Origin: Mycobacterium adipatum
GTDB lineage: Bacteria; Actinomycetota; Actinomycetes; Mycobacteriales; Mycobacteriaceae
Assembly: GCF_001644575.1 (NCBI RefSeq)
Contig: NZ_CP015596.1
Location: forward strand, 1,178,001 to 1,242,000
Reading direction: 5' to 3'
Length of the DNA stretch: 64,000 nucleotides
The notes beneath the pieces are model-generated. The model was not told the DNA's origin, searched no databases, and saw nothing but the letters and a program-made list of their open reading frames with translations. This document shows, piece after piece, positions 15,783-25,033 of this stretch (the first letter of the stretch is position 1; every line of letters begins with the position of its first letter). The position numbers and the translations under genes were made by a program.

Positions 15783-17096
15783 ATGACTGACGCCTCCGCG
15801 CTGCCCGCCGAGGGCGCCTTCTTCCTGCGGGGCAACTACGCCCCCGTCGTCGATGAGCTCACCGAATACAACCTGCCCGTGCACGGCGTGATCCCGCCCG
15901 AGATCGACGGGTGGTACCTGCGCAACGGACCCAACCCACGCCAGGCCACGGCGCATTGGTTCGCCGGGGACGGCATGATCCACGGTGTCCGAATCGAGGA
16001 TGGGGCCGCGAAGTGGTATCGCAACCGGTGGGTGCGTACCGACAGCTTCGTCGAAGCATTCCCGCTCTACAACGACGACGGATCCCGCAATCTGCGTGCC
16101 GCGGTGGCCAACACCCACGTCGTCAGCCATGCGGGCAAGACGCTCGCACTGGTCGAGTCGTCGTTTCCCTACCAGATCAGCAATGAGCTGGAAACGTTGG
16201 GCGCCTACGATTTCGGCGGCAAGCTGACCAACTCCATGACGGCGCATCCCAAGATCTGTCCGGCCACCGGCGAGATGCACTTCTTCGGGTATGGCAGCCT
16301 TTTCGAACCGTATGTCACCTATCACCGGGTGGCCGAGGACGGCGAGCTGGTCCTCAACAGACCGGTGGATGTCAAGGCACACACCATGATGCACGACTTC
16401 GCGATGACCGCCGATCACGTGATCTTCATGGACCTGCCGATCGTCTTCGATATGGAGATGGCCGCCAGTGGCTCCGGTGATATGCCCTATCGCTGGAGTG
16501 ACAGCTACGGTGCCCGGTTCGGGGTGCTGCGCCGCGATCAGCCGGACGCCGCGATCCGCTGGTTCGACATCGAACCGTGTTACATATTCCATGTCGCGAA
16601 CGCGTTCGACGACGGGAATTCGATTGTGCTGCAGGCCGCGCGGTACCCCGAGCTGTGGCGCAACGACGGTGGCTTCGGTGAGCAGGCGATGCTGTGGGAG
16701 TGGCGGATCGATCTGGCAAGTGGGACGGTGCGCGAGCGCCAACTCGACGACCGTGCCATCGAGTTTCCGCGAATCGATGATCGGCTGGCCGGCCTGCCCG
16801 CGCGCTACTCGGTCTCGGTGGGCGACGCCGAGTTGGTGCGCCACGACCTGTCCACGGGGGAAGCCAGCACCCACTCCTTCGGGGCGGGGGTCTCCGGCGA
16901 GGCGGTGTTCGTGCCGGCCGCCGGTCCGGCCGATGAGAGTCGCGGTTGGTACCTGAGCTATGTCTACGACCCGACGCGTGACGGCAGTGATCTGGTGATC
17001 CTCGACGCGTCCGATTTCGGCGGGGAGCCGGTGGCGACCATCGCGCTGCCGCAGCGGGTGCCGTTCGGTTTTCACGGCAACTGGATCAACCGCTGA
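15783..17096 (+). CDS. carotenoid cleavage dioxygenase (RPE65/CCD family)
   Basis: 437 aa. The start ATG 15783 lies just downstream of the PadR-type dyad; a longer upstream reading frame has no native character. Four iron-binding histidines of the seven-bladed propeller are recognisable in MTAHPKI, MMHDFAMT, YIFHVANAF and the C-terminal GFHGNW. N-terminal NGPNPRQ and HWFAGDGMIHGV are also family marks. These non-haem Fe(II) enzymes cleave carotenoids, apocarotenoids or stilbenes with O2. Mycobacterial members act on apocarotenoids. Controlled by the divergent PadR regulator, suggesting induction by a phenolic or polyene ligand (inference). Confidence 0.92.
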   Translation: MTDASALPAEGAFFLRGNYAPVVDELTEYNLPVHGVIPPEIDGWYLRNGPNPRQATAHWFAGDGMIHGVRIEDGAAKWYRNRWVRTDSFVEAFPLYNDDGSRNLRAAVANTHVVSHAGKTLALVESSFPYQISNELETLGAYDFGGKLTNSMTAHPKICPATGEMHFFGYGSLFEPYVTYHRVAEDGELVLNRPVDVKAHTMMHDFAMTADHVIFMDLPIVFDMEMAASGSGDMPYRWSDSYGARFGVLRRDQPDAAIRWFDIEPCYIFHVANAFDDGNSIVLQAARYPELWRNDGGFGEQAMLWEWRIDLASGTVRERQLDDRAIEFPRIDDRLAGLPARYSVSVGDAELVRHDLSTGEASTHSFGAGVSGEAVFVPAAGPADESRGWYLSYVYDPTRDGSDLVILDASDFGGEPVATIALPQRVPFGFHGNWINR

Positions 17097-17599
17097 ACGT
17101 CGCCGTCTCAGCATGTGGACGGCAGAGGTCCGCATCCCTCGTGTCGGTACCGGGGGTTGCGGCAACCGAATGCGTCGGTGTCTGTTCTGTTGCTGAAACT
17201 TCCGTTCGGTGTGTGCCACCGCGGCGCCCGGCCGCGGCACCCGGATGACGGCGCACCCGGTGGCGCAAACCACATCCAACCGGTGATGTGGGTGAGATCA
17301 CGCAGGTCGTACTGGCCGGTAGCTTCTGCTCAGCAAACTGGCTGCCGGCATCTCAAGTCCTTGTGAAGGCAACAGGATAGTTTGCAGCAGTAACTATTGA
17401 ATGTGCATCATCGCCTGTTTGCCAGTTTGTAGCCGTTGGCGAAAAATACCGTTCACCAGTTACGTTACGAAACCGCAATGTGCGGGTTTCGGAAATTTGA
17501 CCGCCACTGCAACTTTACAAATCGCTCTTGACGTCAACTTACTGCTGGGTAAGTTCTGTCCGGTCCGGGGGAAACGCCTGAAGGGATGGCAAAGAGAAC
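17097..17599. other. 503-base non-coding stretch upstream of the secreted-protein gene
   Basis: No credible gene. The second half (from about 17330) is clearly richer in A/T than the neighbourhood. A possible promoter is TTGACG at 17528-17533, 16-nt spacer, TAAGTT at 17550-17555, 45 bases before the next start. The TTGACGTCAA box is itself a palindrome. Long upstream regions like this are common for regulated cell-envelope genes in mycobacteria. Confidence 0.4.
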
Positions 17600-18757
17600 A
17601 TGTCCATGCAATTGACGATGAAGCCCTACGTCACAGTGGGGGTCGCGCTCGTCGGAGCCAGCGTCATCGCGGTGGCGCCGATCGCCCCGCGCGCCGATCT
17701 GCACATGCCGTCGGTCAACCTGGCGGCCTCGATCGAGAACCCCATCACGGTCTTCAAGCCGGTCGTCAATGCCGCCGGGGACCTGATCCGGGAGACGCTG
17801 CAGAGCGAGCTGGCCGATCCGTTCCCGATCTTGCGTCAGATTTTCGCCAACCAGCAGTACACCGTGTCGAAGCTGCTCTCGGCCATCCACGGGGGCGGTG
17901 CCGCGCTGACCGAACTGGTGCAGGGTCTGCCGGCGGCGCTCAACGCCGCCGGCGCCATCCTGCGCACCGGCAATGTGAACGGCGCGATCGACAGTCTGGT
18001 GGCCAGCGGCCTGGGGCCGATCCTGAACTTCATCACCGGGGTCACCGTGCCGTTGCAGGATGCGTTCGAGCGCCCGTTCGCGGTCGGTCAGCAATTGGTC
18101 GCGGCGGCGTTCGAGACCGGGCTCGCGCTCACGGTGGCCCTGGCGCAGACGTTCATCGGTATCGGGTTCCCGGTCGGGACCACGCCGGTTCTGCAGAACC
18201 TGGTCACCGTCACCGAGTCGGTGCTCAAGTCGATCGGGACCCTGAACCCGATCAACGTCATCAACGCCGTCCAGAACGGGGTCGCCGATGTGTTGTTGAA
18301 TGCGATCACCCATATCAGCGACTTCATGACGCAGTCGGTGCCCTACATCCGTGGGGTGATCGTCGATGCGCTCAAGGCGGGCCAGTCGACGACGGCCACC
18401 GCGACGGCCACCGCGACGGCCACCGCGACGGCTGCGGTAGCGACCGTCCCGGCCGCCGACGCGCCGACCGTCACGATCAGCATCCCGGGTGCCGAAACCG
18501 ATGGCGGCGCACCGGCGGTCACCCCGGTGACGGACGCCGAGCAGCCCGCTGCCGAGGAGCAGGTGCAGGCGCCCGCCGACGACGTCGTCACGGAGGTGCC
18601 GGTCGACGACACCCCGGTTGACGAAGCCCCGGTCGAAGAGGTCGAGACCGAAGAGCCCGAGGAAGCCGCCGCGCCGGCCGTTCGGCCCAGCCTCAAACAG
18701 GCCGGCTCCGGAAAGACCTCGCCCAAGCGGGCGGGTAACCCGCGCGCCGCGGCCTGA
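17600..18757 (+). CDS. secreted/envelope protein, GjpA-like porin family
   Basis: 385 aa. N-terminal signal-like segment PYVTVGVALVGASVIAVAPIA (read as a stretch around residues 8-28), then a helical domain with SIENPITVF, FANQQY, SAIHGG typical of the mycobacterial proteins annotated as outer membrane porin GjpA. From about residue 265 the chain becomes a low-complexity tail: Thr-Ala repeats (TATATATAT), then Ala/Val/Glu/Asp/Pro-rich, ending in a basic KTSPKRAGNPRAAA. The TA repeat is encoded by 3.5 copies of a 12-bp unit at 18391-18432. Start ATG 17600 with AAAGAG before it; ATG 17606 possible. Porin activity is not shown by the sequence. Confidence 0.6.
   Translation: MSMQLTMKPYVTVGVALVGASVIAVAPIAPRADLHMPSVNLAASIENPITVFKPVVNAAGDLIRETLQSELADPFPILRQIFANQQYTVSKLLSAIHGGGAALTELVQGLPAALNAAGAILRTGNVNGAIDSLVASGLGPILNFITGVTVPLQDAFERPFAVGQQLVAAAFETGLALTVALAQTFIGIGFPVGTTPVLQNLVTVTESVLKSIGTLNPINVINAVQNGVADVLLNAITHISDFMTQSVPYIRGVIVDALKAGQSTTATATATATATATAAVATVPAADAPTVTISIPGAETDGGAPAVTPVTDAEQPAAEEQVQAPADDVVTEVPVDDTPVDEAPVEEVETEEPEEAAAPAVRPSLKQAGSGKTSPKRAGNPRAAA
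18391..18432 (+). repeat. 12-bp tandem repeat coding for Thr-Ala
   Basis: Unit GACGGCCACCGC, three perfect copies plus a half copy (GACGGC). It encodes the TATATA segment of the secreted protein, keeps frame, and may vary in copy number between strains. Confidence 0.8.
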
Positions 18758-18767
18758 CCCACGAGAA

Positions 18768-18807
18768 CGGTTGGCCTCCTGCGTCGTTCAGGGCAGGGGG
18801 CCAACCG
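18768..18807. terminator. bidirectional terminator hairpin
   Basis: Stem of 15 pairs (CGGTTGGCC, a T-G wobble, CCTGC against GCAGG and GGCCAACCG) with a 10-nt loop, between the converging secreted-protein gene and lfrA. No long T-run, as usual in mycobacteria. Confidence 0.75.
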
Positions 18808-18812
18808 CGCGG

Positions 18813-20351
18813 TCAGTGATCCGTCGGTGGCGCCGCGACCGCTGATCGCCGGAAGGCGACGATGACGATCACCGCAGCGGCCAGCACCAGCGTCGCCGCC
18901 AAAGTGGCGGTCGGCGCGATTCCCGAGTCGAACGCGGTATGCGCCGATGCGAGCAGCTTCTCGGCGATGGGCGCGGGTAGCTCGCCGGCGACCGCAGTCG
19001 CACCGCCGATGCTCTCGGCGGCGTCACCGGCCTGGGCGGGGGTCAGCCCGTCGGGCACCTGCACGTTGGCGCGGTAGAACGCGGTGAAGATGGTGCCCAG
19101 CGTCGCCGCGCCCACCACCGCGCCCAACTCGTAGGCGGTCTCCGACACCGCCGATGCGGCACCGGCTTTCGCCGCCGGCACCGATGCCACGATGGTGTCG
19201 TTCGAGATCGTCTGCGAGACGCCGACACCGAGCTCGAGCACGATGAACGACACGATGATCGCGGCGACGGACAGGTCGTGGCGGAACAGCAGGATCAAGA
19301 TGAAACCGGCCGCGACGAACACCAGGCCGAACACGATCAGCGTCTGTGCGCTGAACCGCTTGGCCGCCTTGACCACTGAGATGCCGGCGATCATGGATAC
19401 CACCGCACCGGGCAGGGTCACCAGCCCGGCCTCCAGCGGGCTCAACCCCAGCACCAGCTGCAGGTGCTGGGACACGAAGAAGATGAACCCGATCAGCCCG
19501 ACGATCGACAGGAAGTTCGCCAGCACCGATGAGGTGAACGGCCCGTAGCGGAACAGTTCCATGTCGAGCATCGGGATCGGCCTGCGGTTCTGGCGCCGCA
19601 CGAACAACACACCGGCACTGAGCCCCACCACGACTGCGATGACCACGAGCGCCGACAACCCGTCATGCGCGGCGGTCTTGATGGCCCAGACCAAGGGCAG
19701 CATCGCCACGAACGAGAGCGCCACGCTGACCAGATCCAACGGGCCCGGGTTCGGGTCACGGGACTCCGGCACCAGCTTCGGGGCCAGGATCAGCAGCGGC
19801 AGCAGTATCGGGACGGCGATCAGAAAGACCGAGCCCCAATGGAAATGCTCGAGCAGGGCGCCGCCGACGATCGGGCCGAGAGTCGAGCCGGCGGTGAAAC
19901 AGGAGGCCCAGATGGCGATGGCCAACCGGCGTGCCGAGGCTTCGGTGAAGATATTGCGGATCAACGACAGTGTCGACGGCATCAGCATGGCGCCGAAGAA
20001 TCCGAGCACCGCGCGGGCCAACACCAACATCTCGGCGGTGGGCGCGAAGGCCGCGACCGCGGACACGATCGCGAAGCCGCCGGCACCGATCAGCAGCAAC
20101 CGTCGCCTGCCGATTCGGTCACCGAGGCTGCCCATGGCCACCAGCAGGGCGGCCAGCACCAGCGAGTACACGTCGACGATCCAGAGCTGGGTGGATGCCG
20201 CGGGCCGGAAGTCCTCGGCGATCGCCGGGAGCGCGAAGGCGAGCACGGTGTTGTCGATCGCGATCAGCATCACCGGCAGGGTGAGCACCGCGAGCGCGAC
20301 CCAGGAGCGTCGGGGTGTGGTGGTCGGCGGTGTGGCCGATCGGGTGGTCAT
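18813..20351 (-). CDS. lfrA: MFS multidrug efflux pump LfrA
   Basis: 512 aa, 14-helix DHA2 (EmrB/QacA) type. The ATG at 20351 overlaps the lfrR stop. Conserved marks are the first helix LPVMLIAIDNTVLAFALPAI with the D-N pair, the loop GSLGDRIGRRRLL (motif A) and antiporter motif C in the fifth helix region GSTLGPIVGGALLE. LfrA of M. smegmatis is a proton-driven pump for fluoroquinolones, acridines and ethidium. The identification is carried by the adjoining regulator, which closely matches LfrR, and by the lfrR-lfrA order. Confidence 0.87.
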   Translation of the reverse strand: MTTRSATPPTTTPRRSWVALAVLTLPVMLIAIDNTVLAFALPAIAEDFRPAASTQLWIVDVYSLVLAALLVAMGSLGDRIGRRRLLLIGAGGFAIVSAVAAFAPTAEMLVLARAVLGFFGAMLMPSTLSLIRNIFTEASARRLAIAIWASCFTAGSTLGPIVGGALLEHFHWGSVFLIAVPILLPLLILAPKLVPESRDPNPGPLDLVSVALSFVAMLPLVWAIKTAAHDGLSALVVIAVVVGLSAGVLFVRRQNRRPIPMLDMELFRYGPFTSSVLANFLSIVGLIGFIFFVSQHLQLVLGLSPLEAGLVTLPGAVVSMIAGISVVKAAKRFSAQTLIVFGLVFVAAGFILILLFRHDLSVAAIIVSFIVLELGVGVSQTISNDTIVASVPAAKAGAASAVSETAYELGAVVGAATLGTIFTAFYRANVQVPDGLTPAQAGDAAESIGGATAVAGELPAPIAEKLLASAHTAFDSGIAPTATLAATLVLAAAVIVIVAFRRSAVAAPPTDH

Positions 20352-20911
20352 GTGATGGTTCCCTCGGTAAGGCTGTTCATGATGGCGTCGACGACCTGGT
20401 GTCGTGGTGTGTGGTCTTGTTTCATGGCTTCGTAGCCCGACAGCAGCAGTGACCAGAACACGCGTCGCGACCAGCCGGGCGGGTATTCCGGCTTGTCGGC
20501 GCTTGCGCGCGCGAGGATTTCGGCGATGGCCTCGTCGCCGGTGTCGAGATGGGCGGCCAGCTCCGGATCGGCCAGGATGGTCGGCTCGGTGTAGACGTAG
20601 AGCACGATCGGGCCGAGGTCGAGCTGGCATTCCACGACTCGGCGCAGCGCGGCGTGGATGGGTCCGCTGGTGGGATCGGCCGCTTCGATGGCGGCATTGC
20701 TGGCGGCGTGCACGTGCAGGGCGACCGCGCGGAGCAGGTCGCTGCGCTCGGGGAAATGGCGGTGCAAGGTGCTGCGCCCGACACCGGCGACCTCGGCGAT
20801 ATCGGACAGGGTGGCCGCCGGGTTGTCGGTGATCACCGAGATCGCGGCCTCGATGATGGCGCGGCGGGTGCGGGCGCGCGCACCGGATTCGCCCACGTCG
20901 AGGACACTCAT
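20348..20911 (-). CDS. lfrR: TetR-family repressor LfrR
   Basis: 187 aa from ATG 20911. N-terminal TetR helix-turn-helix RTRRAIIEAAISVI...LSDIAEVAGVGRSTLHRHFP. Ligand domain with ECQLDLGPIVLYVYTEPTIL, DTGDEAI and PEYPPGWSRRVFW, which I recognise as very close to the crystallised M. smegmatis LfrR. It represses the lfrRA operon and is released by cationic drugs binding a pocket. Overlaps lfrA by 4 nt (ATGA). A 26-bp dyad lies 27 bases upstream of its start. Confidence 0.9.
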   Translation of the reverse strand: MSVLDVGESGARARTRRAIIEAAISVITDNPAATLSDIAEVAGVGRSTLHRHFPERSDLLRAVALHVHAASNAAIEAADPTSGPIHAALRRVVECQLDLGPIVLYVYTEPTILADPELAAHLDTGDEAIAEILARASADKPEYPPGWSRRVFWSLLLSGYEAMKQDHTPRHQVVDAIMNSLTEGTIT

Positions 20912-20937
20912 GGCGCTAACTGTAGCACTGGCATCCC

Positions 20938-20963
20938 AAAACGGGACAGCCGTGTCCCATTTT
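20938..20963. promoter_or_regulatory. LfrR operator candidate
   Basis: Inverted repeat with arms AAAACGGGACA and TGTCCCATTTT (one mismatch in 11) around GCCG. Sits between lfrR and the RDD gene and covers the likely lfrR promoter. Confidence 0.7.
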
Positions 20964-20966
20964 GAC

Positions 20967-21731
20967 TCAGGTGGGTGGCCGAACCTGCAGGCGGGCCAGT
21001 TCACGACGGTGGCGTTCGGCGAGGACCGCGGCCAGCACGCGTTCCGGTGCCGCGCCCGGCGGCGGTGGCGGCGCGATGCGCGGGATCACCTCGGCGGCGA
21101 TCCGTTGCCCCATCTGGGCGCGCATCACCGGGTCCAGCTGCTCGGCCCGGGACAGGAACTGCCGTGCCATCTCGGCCTGTGCGGCGTCCAGTCCGGCCAG
21201 CTGCAGCGTCGCGGCCCACCAGGCCAGCTCGGGCGGCATCATCGGCGGCGGGTTCAGCTTCGGGGCGCGCTCGCTGATCACCATGGTGCCGGCGAACACG
21301 TCCCCGAGGCGTTTGCCCCGCGGGGAGAGCATGCTGCAGATGACCGCGGGGCCCCCGGTCAGCATCCAGATCTCGATGACACTGGAGAGTGCGCGAAATA
21401 CCGCCTGACGCAATCGCTCTGGGCCTCCGTCATCGGAGACCACCCGGAGCCCCAGGGCCATCTTGCCCAGTGACCTGCCGCGGGTGGCGGATTCGAACAC
21501 CACCGGATAACCGACCAGAACCAGCACCATGACGATGAGCAACACCGCCGCCGAGAGCGCCTGATCGAACTCCGAGACGGTCAACACCCACCCCATGGCC
21601 AGCACCGCATAGCCGGTGGCCATCACCGCCACGTCGATGAGGGCGGCCGCGGCGCGCACCGGTAGCTGGGCGATGGAGACGTTGAGCTCGACGGCATCAC
21701 CGGTCACCACGGGATCTGGCTGGAACACCAT
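20967..21731 (-). CDS. RDD-family membrane protein (Rv3695-like)
   Basis: 254 aa from ATG 21731. The RDD domain has three membrane helices with the conserved R-D-D residues in LPVRAAAALIDVAVM and GRSLGKMALGLRVV (residues 25-150), then a soluble helical tail ending with a Pro/Arg-rich stretch. Function of RDD proteins is unclear (ion transport and envelope roles have been proposed). It begins a block that keeps the M. tuberculosis Rv3695-Rv3688c order, and faces the SpoIIM-like gene 28 bases away. Confidence 0.85.
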   Translation of the reverse strand: MVFQPDPVVTGDAVELNVSIAQLPVRAAAALIDVAVMATGYAVLAMGWVLTVSEFDQALSAAVLLIVMVLVLVGYPVVFESATRGRSLGKMALGLRVVSDDGGPERLRQAVFRALSSVIEIWMLTGGPAVICSMLSPRGKRLGDVFAGTMVISERAPKLNPPPMMPPELAWWAATLQLAGLDAAQAEMARQFLSRAEQLDPVMRAQMGQRIAAEVIPRIAPPPPPGAAPERVLAAVLAERHRRELARLQVRPPT

Positions 21732-21759
21732 GCCCACAAACGCTACTAGGATCGCGGCC

Positions 21760-22752
21760 GTGGATGTCGATGCGTTCGTGCTCGCCCACAGTCCGGCATG
21801 GGACCGTCTTGAGCAGCTGGTCAAGCGGCGCCGCACACTCACCGGAGTGGAGGTCGACGAGCTTGTCGACCTGTATCAGCGGGTCTCGACCCATCTTTCG
21901 GTGGCTCGCAGCGCGACCGGTGACGCCGTCCTGATCGGCAGGCTCTCGGGCCTGGTTGCACGGGCGCGCGCCGCCGTCACCGGGGCGCACGCGCCGCTGG
22001 GCCAGGAGTTCGTGCGGTTGTGGACCGTCTCGTTCCCGGTGGTCGCCTACGAGTGCCGCCGGTGGTGGCTGGCCTCGGCGCTGAGCTTCCTCGTCGTCGC
22101 CGTGGTGATCGGATTCTGGGTGGCCGGCAGCCCCGAGGTCCGTGCCACCCTGGGCACCCCCGCCGAGTTGGAGCAGCTGATCAACCACGACTTCGAGTCG
22201 TACTACAGCGAGAATCCGGCCGGATCGTTCGCGCTGCGGGTGTGGGTCAACAACGCCTGGGTGGCCGCCCAGTGCATCGGATTCGCCATCTTGCTGGGAC
22301 TGCCGATTCCGTGGGTGTTGTTCCAGAACGCGGCCAATGTCGGGGTGTCCGGGGGGCTGATGTTCGGCGCCGGCAAGGGCGATCTGTTCCTGGGTCTGCT
22401 CACCCCGCACGGACTGCTGGAGTTGACGGCGGTGTTCCTGGCGGCGGCGGCCGGGATGCGGCTGGGCTGGTCGGTGATCGCGCCGGGGAACCGGCCGCGC
22501 GGGCAGGTGCTGGCCGAACGCGGTCGCGCCGTCATCTCCGTGGCCGGCGGACTGGTGGTGGTGCTGCTCATCTCGGGCCTGATCGAGGCGCTGGTGACGC
22601 CCTCACCGCTGCCGACGTATGCCCGGATCGCCATCGGTGTCACCGCCGAGGTCGCTTTCCTGGCCTATGTGGTGCACTTCGGGCGCAGGGCCGCGAGAGC
22701 CGGTGAGACCGGTGATATCGCGGACGCACCGGATGTGGTGCCCACCACCTAG
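21760..22752 (+). CDS. stage II sporulation protein M-like membrane protein (Rv3694c-like)
   Basis: 330 aa from GTG 21760 (VDVDAFVLAHSPAWDRLEQL), with AGGA at 21748. The soluble N-terminal about 100 residues are followed by five or six membrane helices; ESYYSENPAGSFALRVWVNNAWVAA is the SpoIIM/DUF95 signature (read as two adjacent stretches near residues 147-171). Mycobacteria do not form endospores, so the role is different, probably together with the RDD, DUF58 and MoxR neighbours at the membrane. The end overlaps the convergent DUF58 gene by 4 nt. Confidence 0.85.
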   Translation: MDVDAFVLAHSPAWDRLEQLVKRRRTLTGVEVDELVDLYQRVSTHLSVARSATGDAVLIGRLSGLVARARAAVTGAHAPLGQEFVRLWTVSFPVVAYECRRWWLASALSFLVVAVVIGFWVAGSPEVRATLGTPAELEQLINHDFESYYSENPAGSFALRVWVNNAWVAAQCIGFAILLGLPIPWVLFQNAANVGVSGGLMFGAGKGDLFLGLLTPHGLLELTAVFLAAAAGMRLGWSVIAPGNRPRGQVLAERGRAVISVAGGLVVVLLISGLIEALVTPSPLPTYARIAIGVTAEVAFLAYVVHFGRRAARAGETGDIADAPDVVPTT

Positions 22753-24071
22753 AGCTTGCCGGCGGCCTTCATGGCCAAATACCGATCCGCCAGCGCGGGT
22801 GCCAACTGCTCTGGGAGGGCATCGATCACACCGACGCCATGGTTGCGCAGCCGGGCGGCGATCGCGTGCCGGTCATTGCGCGATCGCTCCGCCGCCGCGG
22901 CGTCGTACACCTGCGCCGCATCGCTGCGTCCCGCGGCCAGCGCGTCGACCCGTGGATCGGAGACCGCCGCCAGCAGCACCTGGTGTTTCGCCGCCAACTG
23001 CGCCACCACACCCATCAGTCCCTCGTCCAGGGCCGACGCATTCAGATCGGTGAGCAGGACGACCAGGGCGCGGCGGCGCACCCGGCGCTGGACCGCGGCC
23101 ACCATGGCCGCGGCGTCGGACTCCAGCAGCGCGGGCTGCAGGGGTGCCATCGCGGCCACCAACTGGGCGAGCAGGTCGCGCCGGGAGGCATGGAACAGTC
23201 CGGCGCGGGTGACCCGGTCGTGGGCAAGGAAGTCCACGTGGTCTCCGGCGCGGGCGGCCAACGCGGCCAGCAGCAGTGCCGCGTCCATCGACCAGTCCAG
23301 CCGGGGCCAGCCGGTGGGATCCGAGGACAACGGATCCACCCCGATCCGGCCCGCCGACGTCCGGCCGGTGTCGAGCACGATGACCACCCGCCGGTCGCGC
23401 TCGGGACGCCAGGTGCGGACCACCACATCGGCTCGTCGCGCGGTGGCGCGCCAGTCGATGGAGCGCACATCGTCACCGTCGACATACTCACGCAGCGAAT
23501 CGAATTCGGTGCCCTGGCCCCGGATCAGCACCGGAACCATACCGTCGAGCTCGCGCAGCTTGGCCAATCGGGACGGCAGGTGTTTGCGGGACAAAAACGG
23601 CGGCAGGATGCGTACCCGCCACGGCGCGTCGTGGGAGTACTGCCGCCCGGCGAGCCCCAGCGGTCCGAGTGTGCGCACGGTGACCTGTGCGCCGTCGAGG
23701 TCACCTCGCCGCAGCGGTGCCAGGGTGGTGTGCAGGCGGGTTCGCCCGCCGGCCGGGATGTCCACCGGTCCGCTGCGGGGTTGCGCACGGGCGCTCGGCG
23801 CCCAGGCGTCCCGCATCTCGCCACGCAGTCGCCGCGCGCCCGGATGGTGCACCTCCACGACGATGTCGACGGGCTGTCCCAACCGTGCCGAGGTGTCACC
23901 CGAGCGGGTCACCCTCAGCCGCCTGGGGCTGGCCGCCAGGGCGGTGTCGACGCTCAAGACCGCCACGATCGCCGCCACCACGACGACGAAAGTTGTGGCG
24001 GGCCAGGGTGATACCGCGATCGGCAGAATGCCGATCAGTGCCAGCAGGCCGGCCCGGCCGGTGAGGATCAC
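22749..24071 (-). CDS. DUF58 protein (Rv3693-like), VWA-like partner of MoxR
   Basis: 440 aa from GTG 24071, overlapping the moxR stop by 4 nt. Two N-terminal membrane helices (about residues 5-45), a beta-rich middle, then the DUF58 signature LREYVDGDDVRSIDWRAT and a VWA-like fold starting RRVVIVLDTGR (about residue 245) with the degenerate MIDAS DTGRTS. DUF58 proteins pair with MoxR ATPases as membrane-bound partners. Part of a minus-strand chain of genes joined by 4-nt overlaps. Confidence 0.85.
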   Translation of the reverse strand: MILTGRAGLLALIGILPIAVSPWPATTFVVVVAAIVAVLSVDTALAASPRRLRVTRSGDTSARLGQPVDIVVEVHHPGARRLRGEMRDAWAPSARAQPRSGPVDIPAGGRTRLHTTLAPLRRGDLDGAQVTVRTLGPLGLAGRQYSHDAPWRVRILPPFLSRKHLPSRLAKLRELDGMVPVLIRGQGTEFDSLREYVDGDDVRSIDWRATARRADVVVRTWRPERDRRVVIVLDTGRTSAGRIGVDPLSSDPTGWPRLDWSMDAALLLAALAARAGDHVDFLAHDRVTRAGLFHASRRDLLAQLVAAMAPLQPALLESDAAAMVAAVQRRVRRRALVVLLTDLNASALDEGLMGVVAQLAAKHQVLLAAVSDPRVDALAAGRSDAAQVYDAAAAERSRNDRHAIAARLRNHGVGVIDALPEQLAPALADRYLAMKAAGKL

Positions 24072-25033
24072 CAGCGCGGCACCGGCACGGTCGCCAGGAT
24101 GCCGTCGAGCACACCGTCCGGGTCGGCGCCCTCCAGCTCGGCCTCCGGCCGCAACGCGATCCGGTGCCGCAGCGTCGGCCGGGCCATCGCCTTCACATCG
24201 TCGGGGGTTACGTAGTCGCGGCCGGACAGCCACGCCCAGGACCGCGCGGTGGCCAGTAGTGCTGTCGCGCCGCGCGGTGACACCCCGAGCTGCAGGGCGG
24301 GCGAATGCCGGGTGGCACCGGCGATGTCGACGATGTAGCCCAGTATCTCGTTGGCCACCAATACGTTGCGCACCGCGTCGCGGCCGGCCGCCAAATCGGC
24401 GGCCCCGGCCACCGGCGTCAGTCCGGACAGATCGCGGGGATCGAAACCGCCGGCGTGCCGACCGAGGATCGCGATCTCCTGATCGCGGGGTGGCAGCGGC
24501 ACATTCAGTTTGAGCAGGAACCGGTCCAGCTGAGCCTCGGGAAGCTGGTAGGTGCCCTCGTACTCGATGGGATTCTGGGTGGCCGCCACGATGAACGGGT
24601 CGGGCAGCGCGCGGGGCTCGCCGTCGACGGTGACCTGGCGTTCCTCCATCGCCTCCAGCAGCGCCGCCTGGGTTTTCGGTGGGGTGCGGTTGATCTCGTC
24701 GGCCAACAGCAGATTGGCGAACACCGGGCCGGCGCGGAACTCGAACTCCGCGGTGCGGGCGTCATAGACCAGCGAGCCGGTGACATCGCCGGGCATCAGA
24801 TCCGGGGTGAACTGCACCCGCTTGAAATCCAACTGCAAGGCGGCCGCCAGGCTGCGCACCAGCAGCGTCTTCGCCACGCCCGGAACACCTTCGAGCAATA
24901 CGTGGCCACGGCAGAGCAGCGCGATGACCAGACCGCTGACCACCGCCTCCTGCCCGATGACGGCCTTGGATATCTCGGTGCGCAGGGCGAGCAGTGCCTC
25001 CCGGGCGGCGTCCGGGTGCGAGGGTGGCGTCAC
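24068..25033 (-). CDS. moxR2: MoxR-family AAA+ ATPase (MoxR2-like)
   Basis: 321 aa, GTG 25033 overlapping the upstream stop. Walker A GVPGVAKTLLV, Walker B LLLADEINR, and the family signature KTQAALLEAMEERQV; the C-terminal lid domain ends with RPTLRHRIALRPEAELEG. The neighbours (DUF58, DUF4350, SpoIIM, RDD) and their order match Rv3692 moxR2 of M. tuberculosis. Expected to be a chaperone ATPase for envelope proteins, but the client is unknown. Confidence 0.88.
   Translation of the reverse strand: MTPPSHPDAAREALLALRTEISKAVIGQEAVVSGLVIALLCRGHVLLEGVPGVAKTLLVRSLAAALQLDFKRVQFTPDLMPGDVTGSLVYDARTAEFEFRAGPVFANLLLADEINRTPPKTQAALLEAMEERQVTVDGEPRALPDPFIVAATQNPIEYEGTYQLPEAQLDRFLLKLNVPLPPRDQEIAILGRHAGGFDPRDLSGLTPVAGAADLAAGRDAVRNVLVANEILGYIVDIAGATRHSPALQLGVSPRGATALLATARSWAWLSGRDYVTPDDVKAMARPTLRHRIALRPEAELEGADPDGVLDGILATVPVPRW

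Noticed and set aside
15759..17279. 506-codon open frame opposite the carotenoid oxygenase
   Set aside because: Shadow of the real gene; no motif, no ribosome site.
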